Assembly: GCA_015075425.1 (NCBI GenBank)
Contig: JABTUL010000001.1
Location: 868,001-932,000 of the forward strand
From: Spirochaetales bacterium
GTDB lineage: Bacteria > Spirochaetota > Leptospiria > Leptospirales > Leptonemataceae
DNA length: 64,000 nucleotides
Direction: 5' to 3'
Shown: positions 32,641 to 42,204 of the stretch, in pieces
Layout: each line of letters opens with the position of its first letter
Numbering within the stretch: position 1 is the stretch's first letter
Program-made: the position numbers and the translations under genes
Notes under the pieces: model-generated
The model's database searches: none
What the model was told of the DNA's origin: nothing
Seen by the model: only the letters and a program-made list of their open reading frames with translations

Positions 32641-33426
32641 TTGGGCCACAAGAAGTATTTCTCTTCTCCATCGGAGTCTGAGTTGCAGGGCAGAGACCTG
32701 GAATATCGTGTACTCCGTGGCTTTTCCCACTGGGCACTTGATGCCATGCGCGCCTACACCAGACTCGAAACGGTGGGTCTGGAAAACATTCCGCGGAGTG
32801 GGCCGGTGATTGTCATCCCCAACCACAGCGGTGTTCTGGGCTGGGATGCCTTCGTTCTGCAAAATGAGATTTTGAAATTCGGTAAGCGCATTCCCCGAAC
32901 CATGAGTCATAATTTCTGGCACCAGAATGAGATTCTAAAGCGACTCTCCGCGCGGATGGCCTACATTCCTCAGGATTTTAAAGTGGCCATAAAAGTACTT
33001 CGCCGCAACAATTTGCTCATCCTTTTTCCGGAAGCAGAAGCGGGCAACTTCAAGCCCAGCACACAAATGTATCAGTTGCAACAGTTCAACCCGGGTTTTG
33101 TTTCCCTGGCCATTTTGACCGGATCCCCGATTGTTCCTACCTGCATCATTGGAGCGGAGGAAACCCATCTGAATCTGGGAACCCTGGACTGGACGGAAAA
33201 GTACATCGGTGCTCGCATACCTCTGCCATTCAATCTGATTCCTCTACCCGTGAAATGGAAGATCATTTTTATGAAACCGGTGAGATTGAACCGGTATGGA
33301 AAGAAGGACGCAAAGAATATGGATTTTCTGGAGGAAGTTGCGGAGAATATTCGTGTGCGCATACAGCAGAGGATTCATCAGGAACTGGTAAAACGCGGCG
33401 TATTCAAATTCGCACTGGATGGTTGA
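32641..33426 (+). CDS. Lysophospholipid acyltransferase (LPLAT/PlsC-like)
   Basis: A 261-residue acyltransferase. The catalytic motif is NHSGVLGWDAF (His followed by Asp seven residues on), as in the MGAT-like branch, and the second motif is LFPEAEAGNFK. FVSLAILTGSPIVPTCIIG is the third. It would add acyl chains to lysophospholipids or monoacylglycerols. It may start at TTG 32641, as no good ATG precedes the domain. The gene overlaps the CBS protein gene by 8 bases. Confidence 0.85.
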   Translation: MGHKKYFSSPSESELQGRDLEYRVLRGFSHWALDAMRAYTRLETVGLENIPRSGPVIVIPNHSGVLGWDAFVLQNEILKFGKRIPRTMSHNFWHQNEILKRLSARMAYIPQDFKVAIKVLRRNNLLILFPEAEAGNFKPSTQMYQLQQFNPGFVSLAILTGSPIVPTCIIGAEETHLNLGTLDWTEKYIGARIPLPFNLIPLPVKWKIIFMKPVRLNRYGKKDAKNMDFLEEVAENIRVRIQQRIHQELVKRGVFKFALDG

Positions 33427-33916
33427 TATGGCAGTAGCAGATTTAAGTGAAGATAAAAAAAATAGGCTTATTGAGCGTACGCAGAAGATGCTGGAAGCCA
33501 CGGTTGATGATGTTATGCGCGTGGAAGGTCTTCTGACGGTCGACAGCGGCGATCTGGTTGCTAAGGCCGCTCGCATCATTTTAGAGAATGGTATCCTGGG
33601 TCTGCTGGTGCTCAAGGATGGTAAGGCCTACAAAATGCTAACCACGTTTGATTTGCTAAAATTATCCTACGATGAAGCGTTCGATGAATCGCGCGATTTT
33701 TTCCGCATGCGTGTGGGAGACTTGGTGGCCGATAAAGAACTGATTGCGGTGGCTCCGGGTACTCGCCTGCGTGAATGCTTGAATACAATGCTCGAAGCCC
33801 GGTTGCGGACCATTCCTGTCCTTGAAGACGGAGAAGTCAGGGGCATCCTCTCCCTTGTTGATATGGTTACATGGTATCGGAATACCCATGATGAAGTTCG
33901 AACCGGCCGCATTTGA
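33419..33916 (+). CDS. CBS-pair protein
   Basis: A 165-residue protein with two CBS domains (about 28-90 and 97-160): [14 protein letters not shown], and [19 protein letters not shown] ending [21 protein letters not shown] pairs bind adenosine nucleotides and regulate partner proteins. ATG 33428 is an alternative start. It overlaps the acyltransferase gene at its 5' end and the HNH gene at its 3' end, so the three are coupled. The partner protein is unknown. Confidence 0.85.
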   Translation: MVDMAVADLSEDKKNRLIERTQKMLEATVDDVMRVEGLLTVDSGDLVAKAARIILENGILGLLVLKDGKAYKMLTTFDLLKLSYDEAFDESRDFFRMRVGDLVADKELIAVAPGTRLRECLNTMLEARLRTIPVLEDGEVRGILSLVDMVTWYRNTHDEVRTGRI

Positions 33917-34199
33917 AGTCGATCTGTCGGAAGACCATATTAAAAAAGAAAAAGCGAAGGCGCGGAAGCTCCGCGATAGCGCCTGGTGGAAGCGCAAATC
34001 GGCCAGTGGCCTGTGTCACTATTGTGGCGGCACTTTCCGACCATCGGAATTGACCATGGATCATAAAATACCTCTGGGCCGTGGGGGAGCTTCAACGCGG
34101 GAAAACCTGGTTCCCTGTTGTAAGAAGTGCAATACGGAAAAGAAGAACCTCTTACCGGCAGAATGGCAGTCCTACCTGGAACGACTCGCTTCCCGGTAA
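33888..34199 (+). CDS. HNH-type endonuclease
   Basis: A 103-residue protein with an HNH zinc motif: a first Cys pair in LCHYCGG, the His in MDHKIPL, Asn in TRENL and the second pair in PCCKKCN. It starts at ATG 33888 or 33891, inside the CBS gene, which is only 29 bases long at that point. It is small and solitary. HNH proteins cut DNA in repair, restriction or mobile contexts; none of these is indicated by neighbours. It converges on the transporter gene with a 28-base overlap. Confidence 0.85.
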   Translation: MMKFEPAAFEVDLSEDHIKKEKAKARKLRDSAWWKRKSASGLCHYCGGTFRPSELTMDHKIPLGRGGASTRENLVPCCKKCNTEKKNLLPAEWQSYLERLASR

Positions 34200-35047
34200 C
34201 GAAACAATTCACTGAAGAGAGTGCCAAATATCATGATGGCCGCACCGATCCACTGGTATACTCCTGGAACCTCTCTAAAAAAAAGAAAACCACCAAGGGC
34301 TGCGAAGACAGGTTCAAGGGCAAAAATCAATGCTGCCCTTGTGGGTGTTGTTTCTTTCTGGTAGCGTCCCTGTAAATAGGCAACAAGCAGAGTGCCGGGA
34401 AAAATTAAAAATAGCAAACCGATAATGGCGCTGTTGCCCGGTTCCAGTCGGCCAGGAAAAAAGGGCAGAAAGATGAGCGCAATGAGGGCGCAGACGGTCA
34501 GTTGCAGAGTAATCAGCAGACGCAATTCTCCTTCTTCCAGACGCGAATACTCATCAATCAAAGCGATGTGCAGACCAAAGCCGGCGGCGGAAGCCAGGGT
34601 GAGCCAGTCACCCACGTTGAAGTTGCTGAATCGCTCCATGCCGGTGAAGATGTAGAGCCCCAGGGTCACAAGGACTACGCCCGGCAGGGCACCGGGACGC
34701 AACTTTCTACGCAGAACGGTGCGACTGAAGATGGCTGTGAAAACAACAAAAAATCCGGTGATGAAGGCAGAGTGGCTGACAGATGTATAAACCAGGCCCA
34801 CGGTCTGCAGACCAAAGGAAACGTACATGAGGACACCAAGGATGGCACCGCGCCACACAAGCGCTCGCCGGATTTTTCCGGCCTGCGCAAAACTCCAGAT
34901 CCAGAAGAGCAGGGCCGCGCCGGTCATCCTGTAGGCCAGAAGGGCGGCGGGGCTGATTTCCGTGAGGCCGGCCTTGATGGCGATATAGGTTCCACCCCAG
35001 GCAATGGAACACAGCAGCAGATAAAGGTCAGCGCGCAGGCCTGCCAT
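34172..35047 (-). CDS. DMT-superfamily transporter (EamA)
   Basis: A 291-residue protein with two EamA repeats and about ten membrane spans; it begins [18 protein letters not shown] and the second repeat has [20 protein letters not shown]. It probably exports or exchanges small metabolites; the substrate is unknown. It ends in the convergent HNH gene and starts 38 bases after the stop of the glycosyltransferase gene on the same strand. Confidence 0.88.
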   Translation of the reverse strand: MAGLRADLYLLLCSIAWGGTYIAIKAGLTEISPAALLAYRMTGAALLFWIWSFAQAGKIRRALVWRGAILGVLMYVSFGLQTVGLVYTSVSHSAFITGFFVVFTAIFSRTVLRRKLRPGALPGVVLVTLGLYIFTGMERFSNFNVGDWLTLASAAGFGLHIALIDEYSRLEEGELRLLITLQLTVCALIALIFLPFFPGRLEPGNSAIIGLLFLIFPGTLLVAYLQGRYQKETTPTRAALIFALEPVFAALGGFLFFREVPGVYQWIGAAIMIFGTLFSELFRYREASRSR

Positions 35048-35084
35048 TAAGGAATTCCCATCAAGAATTAGCGGAATTCCTTCC

Positions 35085-35822
35085 TCACGGAATTTTCTCC
35101 TGCATATTCTGGATCCTTGTTTTCCAGATACGATTGAATCGACCGGTCAGATTGTAGTATAGAATATAATAAATTGCAGCTATTCCGTCTTTGATTCCGA
35201 TTTTTTTCCCTTCGTGATAGGTGCGACCGTAGTAGGAGATGGGCACTTCATAGATACGCACGTTGCATCGCGCTATGTAAGCCGTGAGCTCCACTTCCAT
35301 ACCAAAGCCTTTGCTTGTGAGCGGAAGTCCTTTGACAAGCTCTGCGCGAAACGCTTTGTAGCAGGTTTCGATATCCGTCATATTCAGGTTCGTGAGCAGG
35401 TTGCACAGGAAGGTAAGAAATTTATTGGCCAGGTAGTGGTAAAAGTACAGTACTCGCGCCGCTTTCTTTACCAGGAATCGGCTGCCGTAGACGACGTCCG
35501 CACGGCCTTGGAGGATGGGATCGATGAGGCTTTCGATTTCGTCCGGATCGTATTCCATATCGGCGTCCTGAATCAACACAATATCACCGCTGATGATCTG
35601 GAGTCCGGCACAGATGGCTGCTGTTTTTCCCTGATTGAAGGGCTGGTCTATCAGGGTAATTTTAGAAGAACGGACAGAGCGAATGGCAGCAAGAGATTTA
35701 TCTGTTGAAGCATCATTGATGACAACAATCTGTGTTATGAATTTCAAACGCGTCAGATGATTCAAGATCTGAGCTACGGTGTCTTCTTCATTGAAGACAG
35801 GAACGAGTACGGATACTTTCAC
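35085..35822 (-). CDS. Family 2 glycosyltransferase (dolichol-phosphate-mannose-synthase-like)
   Basis: A protein of about 245 residues. The GT-A fold begins at once (VSVLVPVFNEEDTVAQIL). IQDADMEYDP carries the DxD-type metal site, and DIETCYKAFR is a typical later motif. It transfers sugars from nucleotide donors to lipid carriers or glycans; the cytoplasmic side is expected. The start is GTG 35822, preferred to an upstream start at 35924 that lies inside the neighbour. It probably works with the surface-polysaccharide genes to its right. Confidence 0.88.
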   Translation of the reverse strand: MKVSVLVPVFNEEDTVAQILNHLTRLKFITQIVVINDASTDKSLAAIRSVRSSKITLIDQPFNQGKTAAICAGLQIISGDIVLIQDADMEYDPDEIESLIDPILQGRADVVYGSRFLVKKAARVLYFYHYLANKFLTFLCNLLTNLNMTDIETCYKAFRAELVKGLPLTSKGFGMEVELTAYIARCNVRIYEVPISYYGRTYHEGKKIGIKDGIAAIYYILYYNLTGRFNRIWKTRIQNMQEKIP

Positions 35823-35863
35823 AGACCCGATCTGCCGGGGCCGTGCATCGTGGCCATTGTTTT

Positions 35864-36631
35864 TCAACTTCGCAGCAGCCGTCGCAGGCGCAAAAAACTG
35901 TAGCCGATGAGCTGAAATTTGCATGCATTCCAGCGCAGCTTCCAGGAACTGGCCCGGCTGGCAACGGGACGATTTCCCGCATGGAAGGTAAAGCCGAGAG
36001 AGTTCATCAATTCCTTAATGTCACTCTGGTAGACGCCCTTCTCCACAACATGACCGTAGTCGATGGGTGGCCTGCCGGTCAGGGCGTAGTGTGTTTGTCC
36101 CGGGATGGCCTGGTGTTCAAAATCCCAAATGTTGCCGTCCGCCTGGAGCATCTCCAGAAGATGGCTTCTGCGCCAGATCGCGATTTGTAAGGCAGAATAG
36201 TACGGCCAGTGGCGGGGGATTTCCTCGAGTCCTTTGGCCCGGCCCCGGTAGCTTTGCCATCGCAACCAGAGCCAGGGCAGGAAGGCCCGGCTCCGGGGAA
36301 TGAGCCTGAGGTAGGCAACATCCCCTGACTGACAGAGCTGGACCAGGTCCACGAGTTCGGCTGTATGCACCGGAGAACGCAAAAGGAAATCATCCAGCAG
36401 GAGAATTATATGGGAGGCTTTCAGTTGTAGTAGCTGTTCTCTAATTTCTTCGCGCCAGGAGCTTTTTTTTGCAAGGACGGGGACAAATCCTTCTGTCTGT
36501 TCGGGCATGGTGTTGAAGCCCGCATAGATCGGAAAAGGACAGTCCGGCCAGAATTTGCGGAGCGCCGGGAAGATCTGCTCGAAAACATCCCGCGTGTTAT
36601 CACTGCTTGAGATGAAAAGAGCGGCGGTCAT
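35864..36631 (-). CDS. Putative glycosyltransferase-like protein, unknown
   Basis: A 255-residue protein of no family I can name. It begins AALFISSSDNTRDVFEQIFPAL with a pattern like glycosyltransferases, and ILLLDDFLLRSPV has a DD that could be a donor site. PPYW-type aromatic motifs are absent. The C-terminus is basic. It shares direction with the GT2 gene that follows and lies in a polysaccharide block, which supports a sugar-transfer role, but this is an inference. Confidence 0.65.
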   Translation of the reverse strand: MTAALFISSSDNTRDVFEQIFPALRKFWPDCPFPIYAGFNTMPEQTEGFVPVLAKKSSWREEIREQLLQLKASHIILLLDDFLLRSPVHTAELVDLVQLCQSGDVAYLRLIPRSRAFLPWLWLRWQSYRGRAKGLEEIPRHWPYYSALQIAIWRRSHLLEMLQADGNIWDFEHQAIPGQTHYALTGRPPIDYGHVVEKGVYQSDIKELMNSLGFTFHAGNRPVASRASSWKLRWNACKFQLIGYSFLRLRRLLRS

Positions 36632-36766
36632 AGTTGTGTACGGCGGGCCTCAAAATTTTCCAGGGCCCGTTGAGTCCAGGTTCTCAAAACCCGAGGATGA
36701 AAGCGAGGCAAAAAAATGCTTGAAGAATCAGGGCGGGCTTTGGCCGGATGGCGCGGTGAGGCTGAA

Positions 36767-37120
36767 ATGAAGGTCACGGTAGAGAAGGAAGGGCCAGTGA
36801 CGGTGGTAACCCTTTATGGAGACGTGGTCCTCTACCAGAACCAGGAACTCAAGGATATCCTGTCCCGTCTGGAGCAAGAAAAGGCACAGCAAATACTCCT
36901 TGATTTCTCAGGAGTGCGCTACATTGATTCAGCAAGCATTGGATCTTTAATGTCCTATCAGTCGCAAATCAACCGCCGTGGCGGTGAAATAACGCTCTGT
37001 GGGCTGCTGCCTTCCGTGAATCGAATTTTCGAGATGAACGGACTGTCATCCCTGTTCAAAATTTTTCCCGATCAGGCTACGGCTCTTTGCTCCTCACCCA
37101 TTGATTTGCTTCCTGTCTGA
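36767..37120 (+). CDS. STAS-domain protein, anti-sigma-factor-antagonist-like
   Basis: A 117-residue single STAS domain. The motif YIDSASIGSL (residues 53-61) corresponds to the phosphorylation loop of SpoIIAA/RsbV, with Ser55 as candidate acceptor. A Shine-Dalgarno-like GAGG precedes ATG 36767; a longer frame from 36716 is possible. No kinase or sigma factor is beside it. It may act in partner switching or as a scaffold. It converges on the epimerase gene. Confidence 0.82.
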   Translation: MKVTVEKEGPVTVVTLYGDVVLYQNQELKDILSRLEQEKAQQILLDFSGVRYIDSASIGSLMSYQSQINRRGGEITLCGLLPSVNRIFEMNGLSSLFKIFPDQATALCSSPIDLLPV

Positions 37121-38164
37121 TTTTTCTCTGGAATCGTAATACTCACGGTACCATTTCACAAAGGCCGGAATCCCGGACGTGATTTCTGTGGTCGGCCGGT
37201 AGCCTGTATCCCGGGTAAGATCCGAACAATCGGCCCAGGTTGCGGCCACATCTCCGGGTTGCATGGGCTCAAAGTTGATCTTTGCTTCTTTACCCACTGC
37301 TTTTTCAATGGCCCTCACAAAATCCATCAGGTCGACGGGCTGGTTGCGGCCAATATTGTAAATGCGGTAAGGGGCGCTGGACCGTGAGGGATCAAGGGGA
37401 TCGTGATCCTGCCGGCCTTCCGGAATATGATCGTGCACTTTTATGATACCGGTAACAATATCATCAATGAAAGTAAAATCTCTTTTCATCTGGCCTGAGT
37501 TGAAAACAGAAATGGTTTCACCGGCCAGTATCTTCTGCACGAAGATAAAAAGGGCCATGTCCGGTCGACCCCAGGGGCCGTAGACGGTAAAGAAACGAAG
37601 TCCCGTTGTGGGCAATCCAAAGAGATGGCTGTACGTATGGGCCATGAGTTCGTTGGCTTTCTTGCTGGCCGCGTAAAGGCTGACCGGATGATCAACAGAA
37701 TCTCTGGTGGAAAATGGCATGTGTGTATTCAAACCATAAACACTGGAAGAACTGGCATAGACCAGGTGTTTGATGCGCCCATGGCGGCAACATTCCAGAA
37801 TATTCATAAATCCAGATATATTACTGTCCATGTAGGCGTGGGGATTAATCAGAGAGTAGCGCACACCGGCCTGGGCTGCCAGATGGATCACCGTATCAAA
37901 GGCTTCCTTCTCAAACAAGGACTGCAATGTCTGGCGATCGGTGAGATCCAGCTGGATAAAGCGATACGGACCATCTCCGGTAAGTTTTCCTGCGCGTAAG
38001 GCATCGGGATCCATGCCGGCCTCGCGCAGCCTGTCCATTTTGAGGCGAACATCGTAGTAGTCATTGATGGAGTCCAGACCCACAATCTGATGGCCTTCCT
38101 GGATCATTTGTCTTGCCAGGTGGAAGCCGATAAAGCCCGCGGTGCCGGTGATGAGCACTTTCAT
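37094..38164 (-). CDS. UDP-glucuronate 4-epimerase-type SDR
   Basis: A 356-residue nucleotide-sugar epimerase. GTAGFIGFHLARQM is the Rossmann motif. LDSINDYYDVRLKMDRL is characteristic of UDP-glucuronate epimerases. The active site is in YASSSSVYG and YAASKKANE, and FFTVYGPWGRPDM is the substrate loop. It supplies UDP-galacturonate for surface polysaccharide. The C-terminus overlaps the convergent STAS gene by 27 bases. Confidence 0.9.
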   Translation of the reverse strand: MKVLITGTAGFIGFHLARQMIQEGHQIVGLDSINDYYDVRLKMDRLREAGMDPDALRAGKLTGDGPYRFIQLDLTDRQTLQSLFEKEAFDTVIHLAAQAGVRYSLINPHAYMDSNISGFMNILECCRHGRIKHLVYASSSSVYGLNTHMPFSTRDSVDHPVSLYAASKKANELMAHTYSHLFGLPTTGLRFFTVYGPWGRPDMALFIFVQKILAGETISVFNSGQMKRDFTFIDDIVTGIIKVHDHIPEGRQDHDPLDPSRSSAPYRIYNIGRNQPVDLMDFVRAIEKAVGKEAKINFEPMQPGDVAATWADCSDLTRDTGYRPTTEITSGIPAFVKWYREYYDSREKSDRKQING

Positions 38165-38202
38165 CAGGCGATTTTCCGGCGGACAGAGTTCCCTGAACAG
38201 TA

Positions 38203-40173
38203 CTATTTGCTATAGTAGCGGCTGAAAACCCGGTATGGGTCCAGTTGGGCAGCTTCCTGTCGGGCCGCTTTTTCCTCGGCGGCAAAGGCAGGGTCGTAGC
38301 GCTTAAGATTCTCCGCTATCTCTGCCCGGCGAAGAGCAAGAAGCGGTGCACTCGTGTTGAGTGCCGTTGCCTTTTTGTAAAAGTAGAGCGCTTCCAGAAG
38401 AGACTCCTTATCCTGGGCTTTCCGTCCCCGGGCAAAGGCAATTTCCCCGGCCATCTGCCATGATCGCCAATCCAGCGGAGCGAATGTTCGGGCACTCAGA
38501 ACGTTACTGCTCAACATGGCGTCTGCTGGCCTTTCCAGTAAGGGAAGGCCACGGACGGAGGTCTGGATTTTGCCGAACGTCACCTGCGAGCGGTAGATAA
38601 AAAGGTTGCCCAGAAAAAAAGGACTCCCGGTCACACAAAGGAAAGCCAGAAGAGCGTGGCCCGTCCAGCGGGGCAACGCTACCTGTAAGAGGATCCGGCC
38701 CTTCAGGTCGATGCGCGCCAGAGCCCATAAAATCCAGAGCAGGAACAGAGGAACGTAAGTGGAAATAAGCGATTCGGTGAGTCCGACGACCAGAAACGAC
38801 GTTGCGATGGCCAGAAGATAGAGGGAGTTCTCAGACTGGTCTTTTATGGAACGCACGATAATGTAGCCCATAATCGACAGGAAAGAAAGAAAACCCAGGA
38901 TCCCGCCCGAGAGAAGCAATGCCAGATACAAATTGTGCGGTTCAATCCAGGGGTCAACAATGGCGGCATGCTCCTGCACCAGAGCGGCGAAGGCCGTACC
39001 TGCCGTGGTACTGAAAATATTAAAAGCAATGAATGTGCCGTTGCCGGCAATCGGGGTCTGTAACCAGCTGCGGAAGGTCATGTGCCACAGTGCCAGGCGT
39101 TGCTCCATGGTCCAGGTCTGGAAATAACCTTCTATCTGGCTGCGAAGCAGGACAATACCCAGAGCGACAAAAGCAAAGAAGAGCAGGGAAAGCAGGCCCA
39201 CCACCATTCTCTGTTTTTTTGTGCGCGCGCGCAGAACCAGTGCAATGGCCAGAGCAGCGGTCATGCCACAGAGGAATCCCAGCAATGAACCCCGGGCTAA
39301 AGTCATAAGAAGGGCGACCAGAGACAGAAGGGCAAGAATGGCTGAGAGCCTACTCCGAGTTCCTTTCAGGACAAAGAATGCCGGGGCAAAAAACATGAAA
39401 TGCTGGGCCAGCTGGGTGGTGATCAGCCGGCCTTTGAGCTCTTTGGAGACCCGGTACCCGTCCTCCATTCCCAGCATTCCGGCAATGTGCACAAGAATAT
39501 AAAATGCTATATATATACAACCAATGATGGCCACCCGGCTTTTGAAGAAATCAGGATAGCGCAGGGCCAGCAGGAGGATTGCCATTCCCGTGATTGTAAA
39601 CGCAATGCGCGCCAGAGCATCCTGCACGTTCACCGCCCAGAAGAGAGCCCCGATGAATAAAAGGATCCAGGAAAGGAGAAGGAAATCGAAAGAGCAGAGG
39701 GAGATGGTTTGTGGGAATTTCTCCCGGGATAAAACGGTGAGGGAATACAGGAGCCACAGTGCGGCCAGAAGGTAACCATTCCAGGCGAAAAAGCCGGCTG
39801 TGAAAGGTAAAAGGACGCCTGCAAGAAGTATAGTGAAACTTATGTTTTCAGATTCGTGACGGAACACGGTATAGATGCAAAAAGCCAGAAAGGAAAGCCG
39901 CACAAGGACAATCATGGCCCGGTTGGCATAACCGGCACTTTCTGCCGCAAACGCTAAAAGCAGGAGCAGAGCAAGCAGATCAACGCTACGGGCAGCCGCA
40001 GGCAGAATATTCTGACGCCTGTAAAGCCGGAAGGCCATTCCGCTAAGCAGGATGAGCAGCGCGGCAGCGCCGTTTTCAAGTATCAGAGTCCGGCGGCTCT
40101 CGAAATCCCACAGAGTGGTGAGTGCGGCAAGGCTGAATACTGCCTGTAAGAGGAAGGAGAACCAGCGTTGCAC
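38203..40173 (-). CDS. O-antigen ligase (WaaL/Wzy-like) with C-terminal helical region
   Basis: A 656-residue polytopic membrane protein with about eleven spans up to residue 550 or so. A large periplasmic loop has TWMEQRLALWHMTFRSWLQTPIAGNG, typical of the O-antigen ligase domain with a basic/His pattern, and VDPWIEPHNLYLALLLSGG. The C-terminal 100 residues form helical, TPR-like sequence (EALYFYKKATALN ... RRAEIAENLKRYD). It would attach or polymerise polysaccharide on lipid carriers at the periplasmic side. The ligase and polymerase families cannot be told apart here. Confidence 0.85.
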   Translation of the reverse strand: MQRWFSFLLQAVFSLAALTTLWDFESRRTLILENGAAALLILLSGMAFRLYRRQNILPAAARSVDLLALLLLLAFAAESAGYANRAMIVLVRLSFLAFCIYTVFRHESENISFTILLAGVLLPFTAGFFAWNGYLLAALWLLYSLTVLSREKFPQTISLCSFDFLLLSWILLFIGALFWAVNVQDALARIAFTITGMAILLLALRYPDFFKSRVAIIGCIYIAFYILVHIAGMLGMEDGYRVSKELKGRLITTQLAQHFMFFAPAFFVLKGTRSRLSAILALLSLVALLMTLARGSLLGFLCGMTAALAIALVLRARTKKQRMVVGLLSLLFFAFVALGIVLLRSQIEGYFQTWTMEQRLALWHMTFRSWLQTPIAGNGTFIAFNIFSTTAGTAFAALVQEHAAIVDPWIEPHNLYLALLLSGGILGFLSFLSIMGYIIVRSIKDQSENSLYLLAIATSFLVVGLTESLISTYVPLFLLWILWALARIDLKGRILLQVALPRWTGHALLAFLCVTGSPFFLGNLFIYRSQVTFGKIQTSVRGLPLLERPADAMLSSNVLSARTFAPLDWRSWQMAGEIAFARGRKAQDKESLLEALYFYKKATALNTSAPLLALRRAEIAENLKRYDPAFAAEEKAARQEAAQLDPYRVFSRYYSK

Positions 40174-40229
40174 AGAGCAGCAAGGGCCAGCCGATTTTAG
40201 CGGTCAATGAAATCTTGGGTGGGGCCTGA

Positions 40230-41519
40230 TTAGAACTGCAACTGACCATAGAGCTGGAGGCGGTAGCTCATCCCTTCAGGGCCGGATTCCGCAAGGACGC
40301 GGGTATAGAACACTTCGGAATCAAGCTGCAGGAAGGTGAGGGATCGGCCTGTGCGGGTGAAGACGACACGACCGTCCGGGTGAGTGGAGGTATCCAGAAA
40401 TAAAAAATCCCGCTCCTCTTTTCCGGATCTAAAGGCGAACCCGGCCGCCGCATTCCAGGTTCGCGCACGAAAGCCCACGCGCCCCTGCAATCGCTCCTCG
40501 TAACTTCTTTCGACGGTGAGTTGCAGAAAGATTTCATCGCTCTGCCAGCCAAGCGACAGAGCTGCGGAGCGGGTGATCCCTTCTTTCAACAGGGGCCGCG
40601 ATCCGGGTCTTGCCGCCTGATCTTCTTCGCGATAGCTCCGGTAGCGATAGAAGCGCGCTTCACCGCTCACTTGCCACCGTTCTCCTGTTTTCCCGCCGAG
40701 GCTCAACAGGCGGAAGTGATGTTCTCCGCGATCCTGCCCGACCACCTGCATTTGCAGAAAGGCCAAACTCCCCAGAATATTTCCGTAGCCACTTTTTCCG
40801 CAGCGTTTCTGACAGCTCTCTTCGCGGCGGCCATTTTCTATCGGGAAGAGGTCCCAGTTGGCCCGCCGCACGGCTTCCAGCCGGAATGCGGGGTGCTCCA
40901 GGTAAAGCGATCCTTCACCGTCTCTGTGCATTTTTTTTTGTTCCAGGAGGTAGTTCTTCAGTCGTTCGGTTCGGGTAAAAAAAGAGATATCGGTGTAGAC
41001 GCGTAAGTTATCTTTTGTGAAGCGCGATGCGAGGGCCGCCGAACCGTGCTCTGGATGCACGGCCAGAAAAATGTCCGGATGCACCAGGAAGAAACCGGCT
41101 CCTGCCGATTTTTCTACAGCGTACAGCCCGAGCCGCAGTCCACCTGCGGGAAAGGACAGAAAGGCGCTACCTGTGTGCCTCCCCGCCTGCCCCAGAGGAT
41201 TCCACCAGGCGGGGTCGGCTAAATAGCTGCTGTAGGAAGCGGGCAGGTAGCGATACCCAAGAGTAACTTGAATCCATTGGCGCAGCTCCAGAGATCCTTT
41301 CTGGACGTTCCTTTGTTCTGGCAGATCCCGATTTTCCAGGGCCAGCTTCAGGCTGCTTTCCCCATTTTGCCAGGAAATTTCGCCAAGGGCGTTCGTTTGA
41401 TAGCGCTCCTTATAGATTCGGGAGCCCGGGGTGCTCGCGCCGGCCGTGGTCCGCAGCTCCACTGGAGCGGCAAGGACCGCGGGGGAGGCCAGCAAAATGC
41501 AAAGTACGTTCGAGCGCAC
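40230..41519 (-). CDS. Predicted outer-membrane beta-barrel protein
   Basis: A 429-residue protein with a signal peptide (MRSNVLCILLASPAVLAAP). The mature part alternates polar and aromatic residues as in barrels and ends LQLYGQLQF, with the terminal Phe expected of outer-membrane proteins. An internal CQKRCGKSG pair is noted. No named family is recognised; porin or structural roles are possible. It is the last gene of the polysaccharide block and is divergent from the ECF sigma gene, with 89 bases between. Confidence 0.75.
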   Translation of the reverse strand: MRSNVLCILLASPAVLAAPVELRTTAGASTPGSRIYKERYQTNALGEISWQNGESSLKLALENRDLPEQRNVQKGSLELRQWIQVTLGYRYLPASYSSYLADPAWWNPLGQAGRHTGSAFLSFPAGGLRLGLYAVEKSAGAGFFLVHPDIFLAVHPEHGSAALASRFTKDNLRVYTDISFFTRTERLKNYLLEQKKMHRDGEGSLYLEHPAFRLEAVRRANWDLFPIENGRREESCQKRCGKSGYGNILGSLAFLQMQVVGQDRGEHHFRLLSLGGKTGERWQVSGEARFYRYRSYREEDQAARPGSRPLLKEGITRSAALSLGWQSDEIFLQLTVERSYEERLQGRVGFRARTWNAAAGFAFRSGKEERDFLFLDTSTHPDGRVVFTRTGRSLTFLQLDSEVFYTRVLAESGPEGMSYRLQLYGQLQF

Positions 41520-41608
41520 ATACTACACAGGTTGTCAGGAGCGCAAGTGTTGCTTTTTTTTGATAGACCCCGTGCAAGCGACGTCTTGTTTTACCCGAAC
41601 GCGCGGCT

Positions 41609-42136
41609 ATGCCCAATCCATTCGAGCAACTTTATCTCGACCATCGCGGTGACCTGTATGCCTTCCTGTACAGCTGCACCCGTGAAGAGCAGACGGCCAG
41701 CGACCTGGTGCAGGACGCTTATGTCAATTTCATGAGGGCCTTTGAAAGTCGGCCCCTGCCGCCAGACCTGGAATGCCGCAAGTATCTGTTTCGTGTGGCA
41801 CGCAATCTGGTGATCAACTGGAGCCGGGCCTCCTACCAGAAAAAGGTGCAGCTGGCCGATGAACTGCACTTTGCCTCCGGGCACAGCGGGCCGGAGGAGC
41901 AGGTTTTAAACCAGATGGGGGATGAGGAAGCCAGGCGAGTGCTGGAAACGGCATTAACGGTCCTTTCTCTGGAGGAAAGGACTGTAATCGTTTTACGCTA
42001 CCAGCTTGGCCTCAAGCTGGAAGAAATTGCCGACATCATGGAAGTGTCCATCTCCCGAACTTCCCGGCTGATCGAGAAAACCCTGAGGAAACTGAAGGCT
42101 GAGGCGCTCAAGCAGGGACTGCGGTTTGAGGCCTGA
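41609..42136 (+). CDS. ECF-type RNA polymerase sigma factor
   Basis: A 175-residue sigma-70 family protein with regions 2 and 4 only. Region 2 shows LVQDAYVNFMRAFE and the ECRKYLFRVARNLVINWSR stretch, and region 4 LGLKLEEIADIMEVSISRTSRLIEKTLRKLK forms the helix-turn-helix. It would direct RNA polymerase to envelope or stress promoters. It is followed by two FecR-domain proteins, the usual companion of ECF factors, and they may control its activity. Confidence 0.9.
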   Translation: MPNPFEQLYLDHRGDLYAFLYSCTREEQTASDLVQDAYVNFMRAFESRPLPPDLECRKYLFRVARNLVINWSRASYQKKVQLADELHFASGHSGPEEQVLNQMGDEEARRVLETALTVLSLEERTVIVLRYQLGLKLEEIADIMEVSISRTSRLIEKTLRKLKAEALKQGLRFEA

Positions 42137-42162
42137 AAAGAATCATGAAAATCTGGAAAAAT

Positions 42163-42191
42163 TTGACAAAAGTATTTCTGAACGGTTGTTA
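42163..42191 (+). promoter_or_regulatory. Possible promoter before the first FecR-domain gene
   Basis: TTGACA at 42163-42168 is followed after 17 bases by TTGTTA at 42186-42191, just before the first FecR-domain gene. The -35 element is exact but the -10 is poor. It may give some separate transcription from the sigma gene or reflect an ECF-type promoter. Confidence 0.25.
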
Positions 42192-42204
42192 AGAGGTCAG
42201 CTAC

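Noticed and set aside
33888-34199. HNH gene as part of a mobile intron or phage
   Set aside because: No integrase, terminase, repeats or target-site duplication nearby; it is coupled to housekeeping-type genes.
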